Origin: Robiginitomaculum sp.
GTDB lineage: Bacteria; Pseudomonadota; Alphaproteobacteria; Caulobacterales; Maricaulaceae
Assembly (NCBI GenBank): GCA_016763315.1
Contig: JAESTZ010000069.1
Coordinates: forward strand, 1-37,289
Length of the DNA stretch: 37,289 nt
Direction: 5' to 3'
In this document: positions 8,929 to 16,775 of the stretch, piece after piece
Layout of the letters: every line of letters begins with the position of its first letter
Numbering within the stretch: the stretch's first letter is position 1
Program-made: the position numbers and the translations under genes
The notes under the pieces: model-generated
Database searches by the model: none
What the model was told of the DNA's origin: nothing
What the model saw: the letters and a program-made list of their open reading frames with translations, nothing else

Positions 8929-10127
8929 ACAACTTCAAACAATCCTGCTGCACCCATGCCACCGCCGACGCACATGGTGCAGACAACGTATTTTACGCCT
9001 CGTCTTTTGCCTTCGATAAGAGCATGACCAACCATACGTGCGCCGCTCATTCCATATGGGTGACCAATAGAAATGGAACCACCGTTTACGTTCAGCTTAT
9101 CATTGTCGATACCAAGTTTATCGCGGCAATATAGAACCTGTACTGCAAAGGCTTCGTTTAGCTCCCAAAGTCCAATGTCATCCATGCTTAGGCCGTTGGC
9201 TTTGAGCAATTTAGGAACCGCAAACACTGGACCAATACCCATTTCGTCCGGTGCAGTTCCTGCTACGGCAATACCGCGATAAATACCAAGTGGAGTTAAG
9301 TTGCGTCTTGCAGCTTCGCCAGCTTCCATAAGCACGCTAGCCGAACTACCGTCTGAAAGTTGTGAAGCATTACCGGCGGTGATGAATTGTCCTTCGGTAA
9401 TTTGTTGTCCGCCTTTAAATACCGGCTTTAAGGACTGTAGACCTTCCAATGTGGTGGTGGGACGGTTTCCCTCGTCTTTACTTAATGTCAGTTTATGGTC
9501 TGATATTTCTTTAGTTTCACGATCCATGACTTTCATTGAAGAAAGCATTGGTACAATTTCTTCATCAAACTTCCCGGCTTCTTGTGCCGCTGCCGTGCGC
9601 TGCTGTGATTGTAATGCGTATTCGTCTTGGGCTTCTCTGGACACTCCGTATCTTTTACTGACGATTTCGGCGGTTTCCAACATTGATATATAAAGCGATG
9701 GCCTGTGTTCTTTGATCCACGGGTCAGCCGCTCGAAATAAATTCATCTTGTCATTTTGAACCAGTGAGATGCTTTCAGTGCCGCCACCAATGCAAATGTC
9801 CATACCATCGCAAATAATTTGCTTTGCAGCTATTGAAATAGCCATCATGCCCGATGCGCATTGCCGATCGACACTCATTCCAGAAACTGTATCAGGCAAA
9901 CCAGCCCTCATAAGGCTTTGGCGTGCTGAGTTTTGCGCAGCAGACCCCTGTTGCATGGCCGTGCCCATGACCACATCATCAATTTCACCACCGTCTAGTC
10001 CGGCGCGCTTTACTGCATGTTTGATTGCGTGTCCGCCCAGAGCTTGATGCTGGGTATTGTTAAATGCGCCGCGATAGGCTTTGCCGATCGGTGTGCGGGC
10101 GGTTGAGACAATGACAGCTTCGCGCAT
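8925..10127 (-). CDS. Acetyl-CoA acyltransferase (thiolase)
   Basis: A 400-residue thiolase of normal family length. The three catalytic residues are visible: Cys90 in DRQCASGM (acyl-enzyme cysteine), His356 in [10 protein letters not shown] and Cys386 in [16 protein letters not shown], another conserved active-site loop, is also present. The GHPYGMSG form is common in degradative 3-ketoacyl-CoA thiolases. It would cleave 3-ketoacyl-CoA to acetyl-CoA and a shortened acyl-CoA, or run acetoacetyl-CoA formation in reverse. The start ATG follows GGAAATTCCC. No beta-oxidation partner (fadB-type gene) is adjacent, so the exact chain-length preference and pathway are open. Confidence 0.88.
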   Translation of the reverse strand: MREAVIVSTARTPIGKAYRGAFNNTQHQALGGHAIKHAVKRAGLDGGEIDDVVMGTAMQQGSAAQNSARQSLMRAGLPDTVSGMSVDRQCASGMMAISIAAKQIICDGMDICIGGGTESISLVQNDKMNLFRAADPWIKEHRPSLYISMLETAEIVSKRYGVSREAQDEYALQSQQRTAAAQEAGKFDEEIVPMLSSMKVMDRETKEISDHKLTLSKDEGNRPTTTLEGLQSLKPVFKGGQQITEGQFITAGNASQLSDGSSASVLMEAGEAARRNLTPLGIYRGIAVAGTAPDEMGIGPVFAVPKLLKANGLSMDDIGLWELNEAFAVQVLYCRDKLGIDNDKLNVNGGSISIGHPYGMSGARMVGHALIEGKRRGVKYVVCTMCVGGGMGAAGLFEVV

Positions 10128-10255
10128 GGGAATTTCCTTTATCCTGATTTATGGTGTTTCATAAAGTTTTTTACCGTTTGGCGCAAATCCTTTACGCAAG
10201 ATTAATCCATGTAGATAATACCTAAAGCTTAAATAGCTTCTATTAGGCAAATTGA

Positions 10256-11200
10256 ATGAGAAACTTGCTTTTACTAACAGGGATTTTGGCGATGCTGTCG
10301 CTAAGCAGTCAGGCGTATGGTGATTTGCGCGATGTATCATTTGCCGCCAAATCCGACACAGCGCAAATATTGTTCTCGTTTGATCAACAACCAAGCGCAG
10401 TCAAAATATTTATCACGGATAGTGGCCTCGATGTGGATATTCTTGGAGTGGATGGCAGCGCCGCCAGCTTAAGTCCGGTTAGTTCTTACCTGGTTCATTC
10501 ATTACGGATTATTCCGGCACCTGGTGGATTAAGGTTGCGTATAAAATTATCTGACCCTGCTTTGAGTGCCACCGCCGATGTATATCGTGGAGCAATTCTG
10601 GTAACGGCAGTATTTGCCCGAGACATTGAACAAAAACCAAGAGTTTTATTGGCGGCAAATCCAGTGGCTCAACCCAGTAAGACGGTAATAGTGCCGCAGC
10701 AAAAGCCAGAATCAGTAACCACGCAGATTATATCGCCAATTAATGACAAGCCGGCAATAGCGGATATCCAGCCTGAAACTGAAATGTACTTAGGTAGTGA
10801 TGGCGAAGAGCAGTTACACAGAGCTCCAGTATCCAAGCCGGTTGGAACCGGCATGATCCGTGAAGCTTCATTAAAAATTGCTGGAAACTTGAGCAAGCAG
10901 CAATGTGATGATTTTGAGCAAGCAATTAGCGTAGATCCATGGGCATTGGACAAACTGGCCAGCTTTGGCTCTTGTTTGGCTCGTGAGGGTAAAGATAAGG
11001 AAGCTAGAGAAGTATTCGAGCGTTTACTTACTTTTGATCCTGAAACATTTGCTGCCTATATCGGTCTTGGCGCTATTGCTCAGGACAATGGGGACAAGAA
11101 CACCGCTCGTAAATATTATGAAGAAGCTTTGTCTTTGGGAGGAGCCGACCAGCAAGCAGCACAGGCAAGGTATCTGTTAAACTCTTTGGGAGATGAATAA
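10256..11200 (+). CDS. Periplasmic AMIN-like/TPR protein
   Basis: A 314-residue exported protein that I do not recognise by name. Residues 1-22 (MRNLLLLTGILAMLSLSSQA then YG) form a signal peptide. Residues about 24-125 are a beta-rich domain (LRDVSFAAKSDTAQILFSFD) resembling AMIN domains, which often target envelope proteins to peptidoglycan or secretin complexes. A low-complexity Pro/Gln/Thr linker follows, then a C-terminal TPR region at about 220-310 with repeat units such as KEAREVFERLLTFDPETFAA and NTARKYYEEALSLGG. Structure suggests a periplasmic scaffold. It is divergent from the thiolase gene, with 128 bases between. The AMIN assignment is by fold pattern only. Confidence 0.5.
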   Translation: MRNLLLLTGILAMLSLSSQAYGDLRDVSFAAKSDTAQILFSFDQQPSAVKIFITDSGLDVDILGVDGSAASLSPVSSYLVHSLRIIPAPGGLRLRIKLSDPALSATADVYRGAILVTAVFARDIEQKPRVLLAANPVAQPSKTVIVPQQKPESVTTQIISPINDKPAIADIQPETEMYLGSDGEEQLHRAPVSKPVGTGMIREASLKIAGNLSKQQCDDFEQAISVDPWALDKLASFGSCLAREGKDKEAREVFERLLTFDPETFAAYIGLGAIAQDNGDKNTARKYYEEALSLGGADQQAAQARYLLNSLGDE

Positions 11201-11247
11201 TTCAATCGGATTTAGATTCTAGCTAGAAACCAGGGAAATGATATTTG

Positions 11248-11706
11248 TTATCGATTATCAAATTCATTGCGTTGGCAACGTCCATTAGTAATCGTAATCA
11301 CCTGATTGTTTTTGATAATTTTGTCAAAAGCCGTTTTCAATCGATCACTAAATTTTTGTGAATCGCCGTTAGGTATAATAAATTGCAGGTTGTTGGTTTT
11401 ATGGTTTTTTATCGCATTATTTTGTTTCCCTAAGTATATAATGCTTAGCTTTTCTAAATCACCAGTAGCACCGGTAGCAATACTGCCAAGCAGTTGATTT
11501 ATGGTTTCTGTAGGTAGATCACTTGTTAGTACCATTAGATCAAAATTATTGAAATATAGTTGGTCTAATGCGCTTTGTACGTCTGCTACCTGTTCAAATT
11601 GATCGAATTGGAAGCCCTCAAAAGTCATTTGCAAAAGACCATATTCAGTTGCATCTGGCTTAACCAATAATATGCGTAAATCTACAAATTGATTTTGCAG
11701 TCCCAT
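11248..11706 (-). CDS. Degenerate receiver-domain (pseudo-receiver) protein
   Basis: A protein of about 152 residues built as one response-regulator receiver-like fold. The hydrophobic first strand LRILLV is followed by KPD where receivers normally carry an acidic pair, and the strand holding the phospho-acceptor reads FDLMVLTSDLP, with Thr at the usual Asp position. It therefore probably cannot be phosphorylated in the standard way. No output domain follows. I prefer ATG 11706 because AAGGGG lies six bases upstream of it. A longer reading frame begins at 11874 (208 residues) but has no ribosome-binding site, and its additional N-terminus looks like no known domain. It is divergent from sapC. 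Function is unknown; protein-protein signalling is an inference. Confidence 0.55.
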   Translation of the reverse strand: MGLQNQFVDLRILLVKPDATEYGLLQMTFEGFQFDQFEQVADVQSALDQLYFNNFDLMVLTSDLPTETINQLLGSIATGATGDLEKLSIIYLGKQNNAIKNHKTNNLQFIIPNGDSQKFSDRLKTAFDKIIKNNQVITITNGRCQRNEFDNR

Positions 11707-11936
11707 GACATTCCCCTTGGGTTGAGCCGGTTTTTCCAGCTTTCTTATTTTTGGTATAACAGGTTTCCTTAAAAACCCGGTAAAATCGATTGCTTGCATT
11801 TTATGAAAATTGTTGCTGCTAATAGTGTTGATTTGCAACAGAATCTTTTTGTTCTCACTAAATGGTGTTGGCATTAGGTGAATGATCCGCTATGACGCGC
11901 CAATAATTATTTTCTTTCAGGCTCAGGGCAATTAAA

Positions 11937-12740
11937 ATGGCAGATGAAATTAAAACACCGGCAACCAGTATTTCAGGAAATATGTTGTTTTATAAACAAC
12001 CGGAATTGCTGAATATCAAGGAACATGGTAAATTGGGGATTACGCCTCTTACTGAGAAGCCGTACGAGTTTTTGCGCGAAACACAATTGGTACCAATTAC
12101 TGTAACCGAGTTTGTTCACGCAGCGATGAATTTTCCGATAGTCTTTGCCGGGGAAGACAAGACACCAGCAGCAGTTATGGGCATGAAAGCGGATTCCAAC
12201 ATATTTGTCGATAATGAAGGACTTTTCGTAGAGGGTGCATATATTCCTGCCTTTATTCGCAGATACCCATTTGCCTCGGCAACACACGATGAGGATCCAG
12301 AAAACATGATGATCTGTTTTGATCGTTCTTCTCCGATGATAACCGAGAATTCTATAGCCCCATTTTTTGCAGGCACCGAGTTATCAGATACTACCAAGCA
12401 AGCAGTTGAGTTTGTGAAAAATTATGAAGCAGAAACTTTAGGCACTAGGAATTTTGTAAGAGTAATGCAGGAACTAGACTTGTTTGAAACACAAGATGTA
12501 AATGTCGCAGTGCCTAAAGAGGGTGAAGCTGGTGTTGTCGAACAGAAAATGGGTACTTATATGGGTATCTCTGAACAAAAAATGTTGGATTTAACACCGG
12601 AAAAACTAGCAGAATTGCGTAATAATGGCGGCCTGTCAGCTATGTATTCACATAGAATGTCACAAGCAAACTGGCAGCGTCTGTTGAACATGGAAATGGT
12701 TCGTGATTATAAAGAGCAACAAGAAGCTGAAAAATCTTAG
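11937..12740 (+). CDS. sapC: SapC family protein
   Basis: A 267-residue protein matching the SapC family (Pfam PF07277), named after a gene of the Campylobacter S-layer locus and widespread in Caulobacterales and related alphaproteobacteria. Typical features are the FVHAAMNFPIVFAG segment near residues 59-73, YIPAFIRRYPFA near 101-112, and a C-terminal helical part (SHRMSQANWQRLLNMEMVRD). It has no signal peptide. Its biochemical role is not known; a link to surface-layer export is inherited from the family name and untested here. A strong intrinsic terminator follows at 12770-12802, so it is probably monocistronic. The start is preceded only by a weak CAGGGC. Confidence 0.82.
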   Translation: MADEIKTPATSISGNMLFYKQPELLNIKEHGKLGITPLTEKPYEFLRETQLVPITVTEFVHAAMNFPIVFAGEDKTPAAVMGMKADSNIFVDNEGLFVEGAYIPAFIRRYPFASATHDEDPENMMICFDRSSPMITENSIAPFFAGTELSDTTKQAVEFVKNYEAETLGTRNFVRVMQELDLFETQDVNVAVPKEGEAGVVEQKMGTYMGISEQKMLDLTPEKLAELRNNGGLSAMYSHRMSQANWQRLLNMEMVRDYKEQQEAEKS

Positions 12741-12769
12741 AGCATTTTTAGTTGAAATTTGAAAAAATA

Positions 12770-12802
12770 TCCCGTTCTGGAATCTTCCAGAGCGGGATTT
12801 TT
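12770..12802 (+). terminator. Intrinsic terminator of sapC
   Basis: Two 12-base arms, TCCCGTTCTGGA at 12770-12781 and TCCAGAGCGGGA at 12786-12797, pair completely with one G-T wobble around a four-base loop, followed directly by five T. Confidence 0.85.
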
Positions 12803-12922
12803 AATGTTTCCCCACTAAATATAACTGTTTCAAAGCCCACCTTTCATTGAGCTTATTATATATTTACCATTTCAAACAGCCGTATCTGGCCATGTACAAG
12901 CCTTTTACCAAACCAGTATACC

Positions 12923-13070
12923 AAGGGTGGACAAAGCGGGCATGGATTGAAGTTATCCACGTTGCTCAAGGGTAGGTAAGGGTGAATGAGTATCAAATAA
13001 GGGTGCAATCTTTGGCAAACCATTATCTTTGTTTGCTAATAAGGGTCAGGCAAGGGTTAGCCCTGAGGGT
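12923..13070 (+). repeat. Helically phased AAGGGT iteron-like array with DnaA-box-like site
   Basis: AAGGGT occurs six times on the plus strand at 12923, 12968, 12978, 12999, 13041 and 13052, with a GAGGGT at 13065. From 12968 onward the start-to-start distances are 10, 21, 42 and 11 bases, each close to a whole number of helical turns. GTTATCCACG at 12952-12961 is one mismatch from the DnaA box TTATCCACA. AATCTTTG follows at 13007-13014, eight bases after the start of the fourth AAGGGT, exactly as in the related copy at 53-103 on the minus strand. This looks like a binding array for a DNA-binding protein; its identity is unknown. Confidence 0.5.
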
Positions 13071-13106
13071 CATGTGACTCTTGTTATGCACCCTAGTTAT
13101 GATTCT

Positions 13107-13233
13107 CGTCACTCCGGTGAAAACCGGAGTCCAGCCACCAATGGGAAACACACCAAGATCAGTCGGTAACTTGCGACCATTCCCTCTCGTTCCACTTGAC
13201 ACCTGTATCACCCGAACAAGTCTGGTGATGACG
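13107..13233. repeat. Composite hairpin repeat, copy 1
   Basis: The left half starts CGTCACTCCGGT with a perfect 8-base stem (13111-13118 with 13123-13130) closed by a GAAA loop and followed by CCAG. The right half is ATCACCCGA...GGTGATGACGG at 13207-13233. The two halves are inverted relatives separated by about 70 bases. Related copies are at 24343-24416 and 35756-35850. Confidence 0.6.
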
Positions 13234-13308
13234 GATTGGTGAAATTCAGTAGGCGTTTTTCCAGCCGGCGTTCTTGTATTTGCAAACCAGCTACCCTAGC
13301 CTAGGTGA

Positions 13309-14592
13309 GTGAAAACTGGACGTATCAAGAAACAAAGTTTTACCAAATTTGCTTTTATCGCTCTGGCAGGTCTCGTTCTTTGGTTGGGGTGGCCAATATA
13401 TGGTTTTGTTTCAAATCAATTCGAGACGGCCAGATTACCTTTTGGTTGGGTAGAGCTGCAAGATAATGCCCCTGCTGGGCAACAGCTTTATGACGAAGCC
13501 TATCTCGCTGCTGGGAATACCAGCTTGCTTCGGCTCATCGACCGCCGTAGCAAAATTCATGCGCCAAGCCTATCGGCTGCAGTTGCAATAGACGGTAAAC
13601 TTGTCTGGGCGGGAGCAGTAGGCTGGCAAGATGTAAAAGCGGGCATTGCTGCTACGCCGTCAACAATTTACCGGATTGGCTCAACATCCAAGGTGGTGAC
13701 AGCAACGGGACTGGCACGGCTTGTAACATCAGGAAATTTTGATTTAGATGTACCCGTTTCATCGTATTCTCCTGACTTACTTAATATTTCATGGGCTGAT
13801 TTAACCGCAAGACAACTTGCATCTCATACGGCTGGCTTGCCAGGATATGAAGAGAATACAGACTGGATCGGTTTCTATAAGAGCCTTGCTTTAACATCTA
13901 GTTTTGACAATCCAAAAGATGCTCTTTCCATGTTTGACGGTTCCGAGCTTGTGTATCAACCGGGCAGTGATTTTCTGTATTCCAGCTATGGCACCATATT
14001 GCTCAGCGCCGTAATGCAAGAGGCAAGTGGGTTGCCCTATTTGAGTTTAATGAACGAGACAGTTTTTGTACCGCTTGGTTTGCGCACTATAGAGCCTGAT
14101 ACAGCCCGTAATAATATGAAACACCGCGCCGTGTCTTACCAGACCAAAGGACGACAGGTTAAACCATGGCGCTCCGCCGATTTGAGTCATAAACTTGCTG
14201 CTGGTGGGTTTGTGGCATCGCCATCTGATTTGGTGCGGCTAGGATCAGCATGGCTTGATGAAGACTTTATTGCCCGCAATGTGCGTGACGACTTTTGGGA
14301 GCCTGTTCGTCTTACCAACGGCAATGTTAACATACAAGATTATGCTATTGGTTGGCGGCGCAAATCACGGACAATAAAGGGTGTTGGCTCCCTTACTCAC
14401 CTCAATCATGGTGGCATTTCGAAGGGTAGCCAGGCTTGGTTAATGATTGTGCCGGAATATGGAATTTCTGTTGCAATATCTACCAATAGACGAACAGATG
14501 TATTTTTTGACTTTGCCGATATTTATGAAAACTTTCTCGAAGAATTTATACCTGCTATACAAAAGCAACGTCTGGAAAACACAGAAAACTGA
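13309..14592 (+). CDS. Membrane-anchored serine hydrolase, beta-lactamase/transpeptidase-like
   Basis: A 427-residue serine hydrolase of the Beta-lactamase family PF00144 (class C beta-lactamases, DD-peptidases, esterases). A hydrophobic N-terminal helix (about 13-31) serves as signal or anchor. The catalytic S-x-x-K is Ser125-Thr-Ser-Lys128 in IGSTSKVV, the tyrosine motif is Tyr224-Ser-Ser226 in FLYSSYG, and the third box is His367-Gly-Gly369 in LNHGGISKGS. Tyr-Ser-Ser in place of Tyr-x-Asn and His-Gly-Gly in place of Lys-Thr-Gly point away from a true class C beta-lactamase and towards a peptidase or esterase. The start is a GTG with no clear Shine-Dalgarno. It stands alone between repeat-bearing intergenic regions. 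Confidence 0.8.
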   Translation: MKTGRIKKQSFTKFAFIALAGLVLWLGWPIYGFVSNQFETARLPFGWVELQDNAPAGQQLYDEAYLAAGNTSLLRLIDRRSKIHAPSLSAAVAIDGKLVWAGAVGWQDVKAGIAATPSTIYRIGSTSKVVTATGLARLVTSGNFDLDVPVSSYSPDLLNISWADLTARQLASHTAGLPGYEENTDWIGFYKSLALTSSFDNPKDALSMFDGSELVYQPGSDFLYSSYGTILLSAVMQEASGLPYLSLMNETVFVPLGLRTIEPDTARNNMKHRAVSYQTKGRQVKPWRSADLSHKLAAGGFVASPSDLVRLGSAWLDEDFIARNVRDDFWEPVRLTNGNVNIQDYAIGWRRKSRTIKGVGSLTHLNHGGISKGSQAWLMIVPEYGISVAISTNRRTDVFFDFADIYENFLEEFIPAIQKQRLENTEN

Positions 14593-14729
14593 TGCGGGAT
14601 TGCATGTTTATCCACCCAGAGGCAATGTAAAATTTAGGTGCATAAAATATTTATCCTATATTCTCTAAGGGCAGCATTGAGGATATTTGTGTCGTCAGCT
14701 TCGGGGCAAGAGGAGCCGTTGGAACAGCG

Positions 14730-16775
14730 TTAGTTCTGTTTTTTCTCACGTAGCCACATCATGGCGAATAATGCTAAAATCAATAATAAATAAACCCAAT
14801 AAGCCAACAAAGGTCGGCTTGTGGTATTGGTTTGTATGCTGAATTTGTTTTGTTGCAGGCCAATCCAGTTGCGGCCTTTTTGCCGGTCTTGTGGTCGTGT
14901 TCGGCGTAGGGAAATTTGCTGATCAGTATCGGCCAGTATAAATTGCCCGCCATTTGTTGCTTTAGCCAAGGAGCCAAGAATTTTTGCATCAGGTTTTAAG
15001 TTTGCCAGTTCCGGTGGGTTGAGCCGTCCTTGTGTTGCCACGGCCAGCAGACCGCCTGCTTTTAATGTTAACATGCCTATGTTTTCAGGCATGTTTATCG
15101 AGCCGGTAAACACACCGGCAGAATTGTTTTTTAGCTGTAATTGCCAACTTTGACCGTCAGCAGATTGAACTTCTATTACCGGCGGGTCTTTGGCTAAGGT
15201 TTGTAAACGAACCTGTAATTGTCCGCCATTCACTTTTGCCCTTAATGCCTCTTCTTCTAGTTCCGGCTCTTTCATTAACCAGTGGGCAAGCCGGCGGTAT
15301 AGCTCAAATTGCGGGCCACCATTTTCAAAGCCTCTTGACCACAACCACGCCTGATCACTTAACAATAATGCTACTCGTCCGTTGCTAACTCGATCCAATA
15401 TCAACAATGGTTTTTCTTCACCAGCGGACAATACGGTTTCTCCACTAATTTTGTTTACGCCGATCACCCGCCCCCAGCGTCCCCAATTATCCTGTTGTTC
15501 TATAAACCCAGAAGTAACAGGGTGACGTTCTCCGATAGTTGTTATTTGCGGCTTAAATGGTTGGGTATGAATGTTTGCATCGGGGCGAGCCGGTAAAACT
15601 CCCGCTAAAAACGTATTTGCCAGCGAGCCATTACCGGCAAATGGCGGGCCGGCGGCAACCATTAACGCGCCGCCATTTTCAACATATCTGGCAACATTTT
15701 CCAGATATAATAATGGCAATACACCTCGTCTGGTATAGCGGTCGAAAATGACTAAATCAAAACTTTGCAATTTGTTGACGAATAGCTCTCTGGTTGGAAA
15801 AGCGATCAAGGCCATCTCGTTTAACGGGGTTGCATCACGTTTTGTTGGTGGGCGTAAAATCGTGAAATGCACCAGATCTACCGCCGGATCGGATTTTAGC
15901 AAATTGCGCCATGCCCGCACTCCGGCATAGGGTTCACCGGAAACCAGCAATACTCGCAAACGCTCTCTAACTCCGGTGATCTCAACCACTGCACGGTTAT
16001 TATTTAAAGTCAGTTCCTCGGTAGCTGGCTCGACGCTTATTTCGACTAAATTACTGCCTCTACTGGTAAGCGGCATATTGACTGTTACATCAATGCCGGT
16101 TTGCACTCGTGTGCGTAATTCTTGTTCTCCGGAAAGCTGTAGAACAATTACGGCACTTGCCGATTTCTCTTGTCCAAAATCATCGACGCGAATTTTGAAG
16201 CTAACCGCTTCGGAAACTATTCCAAACTTTGGTGCTTCGATAATTTTCAAAGCCCGATCACCGGTATTGGGGTTGCCAATTATCATTGCGTGTAACGGCG
16301 TATCAGGTAATTTTGCTGGGGCAGTATCATGAATAATACCGTCACTTAACGTAATTATGCCTGCCAGCCTGCCTTGGGGTATTTGATCAATACCGGAACT
16401 TAAACTGTCAAATAGCCTAGTACCTTGCACGCTGTCGGTAACGGTAGCTTCCAATAATTCAAGATCGCTAATCGCTTCGATTTGGTTACGGATGGTTTCG
16501 AGCATTTGGTCGCGTACTTCTGTTCTTTTTCCCATCTGCATGCTGGAGCTGTCATCTATAACCAGTAATGCAATGTCGGATAAATATTCGTGTTCGGCCT
16601 CTATTCGCTCGAGCCCAAGGGCAATTACGCCCACCACAGCAATTAATGAAATTCTCAAACCCAGCCATATAGGACTATACCAGCCAACCAATATTGTTCC
16701 GATGAGTGCTAATGCACACAATATTGCCAACCAAAGAAGCGGAATAAGCGGCGAGATAATAATGCTGGTTGTCAT
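14730..16775 (-). CDS. VWA-domain membrane protein of the MoxR/DUF58 cluster
   Basis: A 681-residue membrane protein. Two helices lie at about 9-30 and 38-55, and one at the C-terminus (about 655-675) is followed by a basic tail. Residues from about 66 form a von Willebrand A-like domain with an intact metal-site motif Asp74-x-Ser76-x-Ser78 (DDSSS). The middle (about 330-400, VENGGALMVAAGPPF) resembles the glutamine-amidotransferase-like fold found in many proteins of this cluster, without catalytic residues I can identify. The start codon overlaps the stop of the upstream gene as ATGA, so translation is probably coupled. It is the last gene of the four-gene cluster. Role inferred: partner of a MoxR AAA+ ATPase acting at the membrane. 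Confidence 0.68.
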   Translation of the reverse strand: MTTSIIISPLIPLLWLAILCALALIGTILVGWYSPIWLGLRISLIAVVGVIALGLERIEAEHEYLSDIALLVIDDSSSMQMGKRTEVRDQMLETIRNQIEAISDLELLEATVTDSVQGTRLFDSLSSGIDQIPQGRLAGIITLSDGIIHDTAPAKLPDTPLHAMIIGNPNTGDRALKIIEAPKFGIVSEAVSFKIRVDDFGQEKSASAVIVLQLSGEQELRTRVQTGIDVTVNMPLTSRGSNLVEISVEPATEELTLNNNRAVVEITGVRERLRVLLVSGEPYAGVRAWRNLLKSDPAVDLVHFTILRPPTKRDATPLNEMALIAFPTRELFVNKLQSFDLVIFDRYTRRGVLPLLYLENVARYVENGGALMVAAGPPFAGNGSLANTFLAGVLPARPDANIHTQPFKPQITTIGERHPVTSGFIEQQDNWGRWGRVIGVNKISGETVLSAGEEKPLLILDRVSNGRVALLLSDQAWLWSRGFENGGPQFELYRRLAHWLMKEPELEEEALRAKVNGGQLQVRLQTLAKDPPVIEVQSADGQSWQLQLKNNSAGVFTGSINMPENIGMLTLKAGGLLAVATQGRLNPPELANLKPDAKILGSLAKATNGGQFILADTDQQISLRRTRPQDRQKGRNWIGLQQNKFSIQTNTTSRPLLAYWVYLLLILALFAMMWLREKKQN

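Larger units (their letters stand above)
12741..13308. other. Gene-free stretch with terminator and repeats
   Basis: I find no credible gene here. From left to right it holds the sapC terminator, an A+T-rich patch around 12815-12875, the phased AAGGGT element with a DnaA-box-like site (12923-13070), and a composite hairpin repeat (13107-13233). The 62-residue minus-strand frame at 13023-13211 runs through the repeats and is not credible. Confidence 0.6.

Noticed and set aside
11707-11874. N-terminal extension of the pseudo-receiver protein to 11874
   Set aside because: No ribosome-binding site precedes the upstream ATG, whereas AAGGGG is well placed for ATG 11706. The longer form is not excluded.
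12923-13070. AAGGGT repeats as a CRISPR array
   Set aside because: Units are only six bases, spacings are 10-42 bases and there is no long conserved repeat or cas gene.
12841-13070. Claim of a replication origin
   Set aside because: Only one near-DnaA-box is present and no dnaA, hemE or parAB neighbour is seen, so I keep it as a finding about phased repeats and not as an annotated origin.
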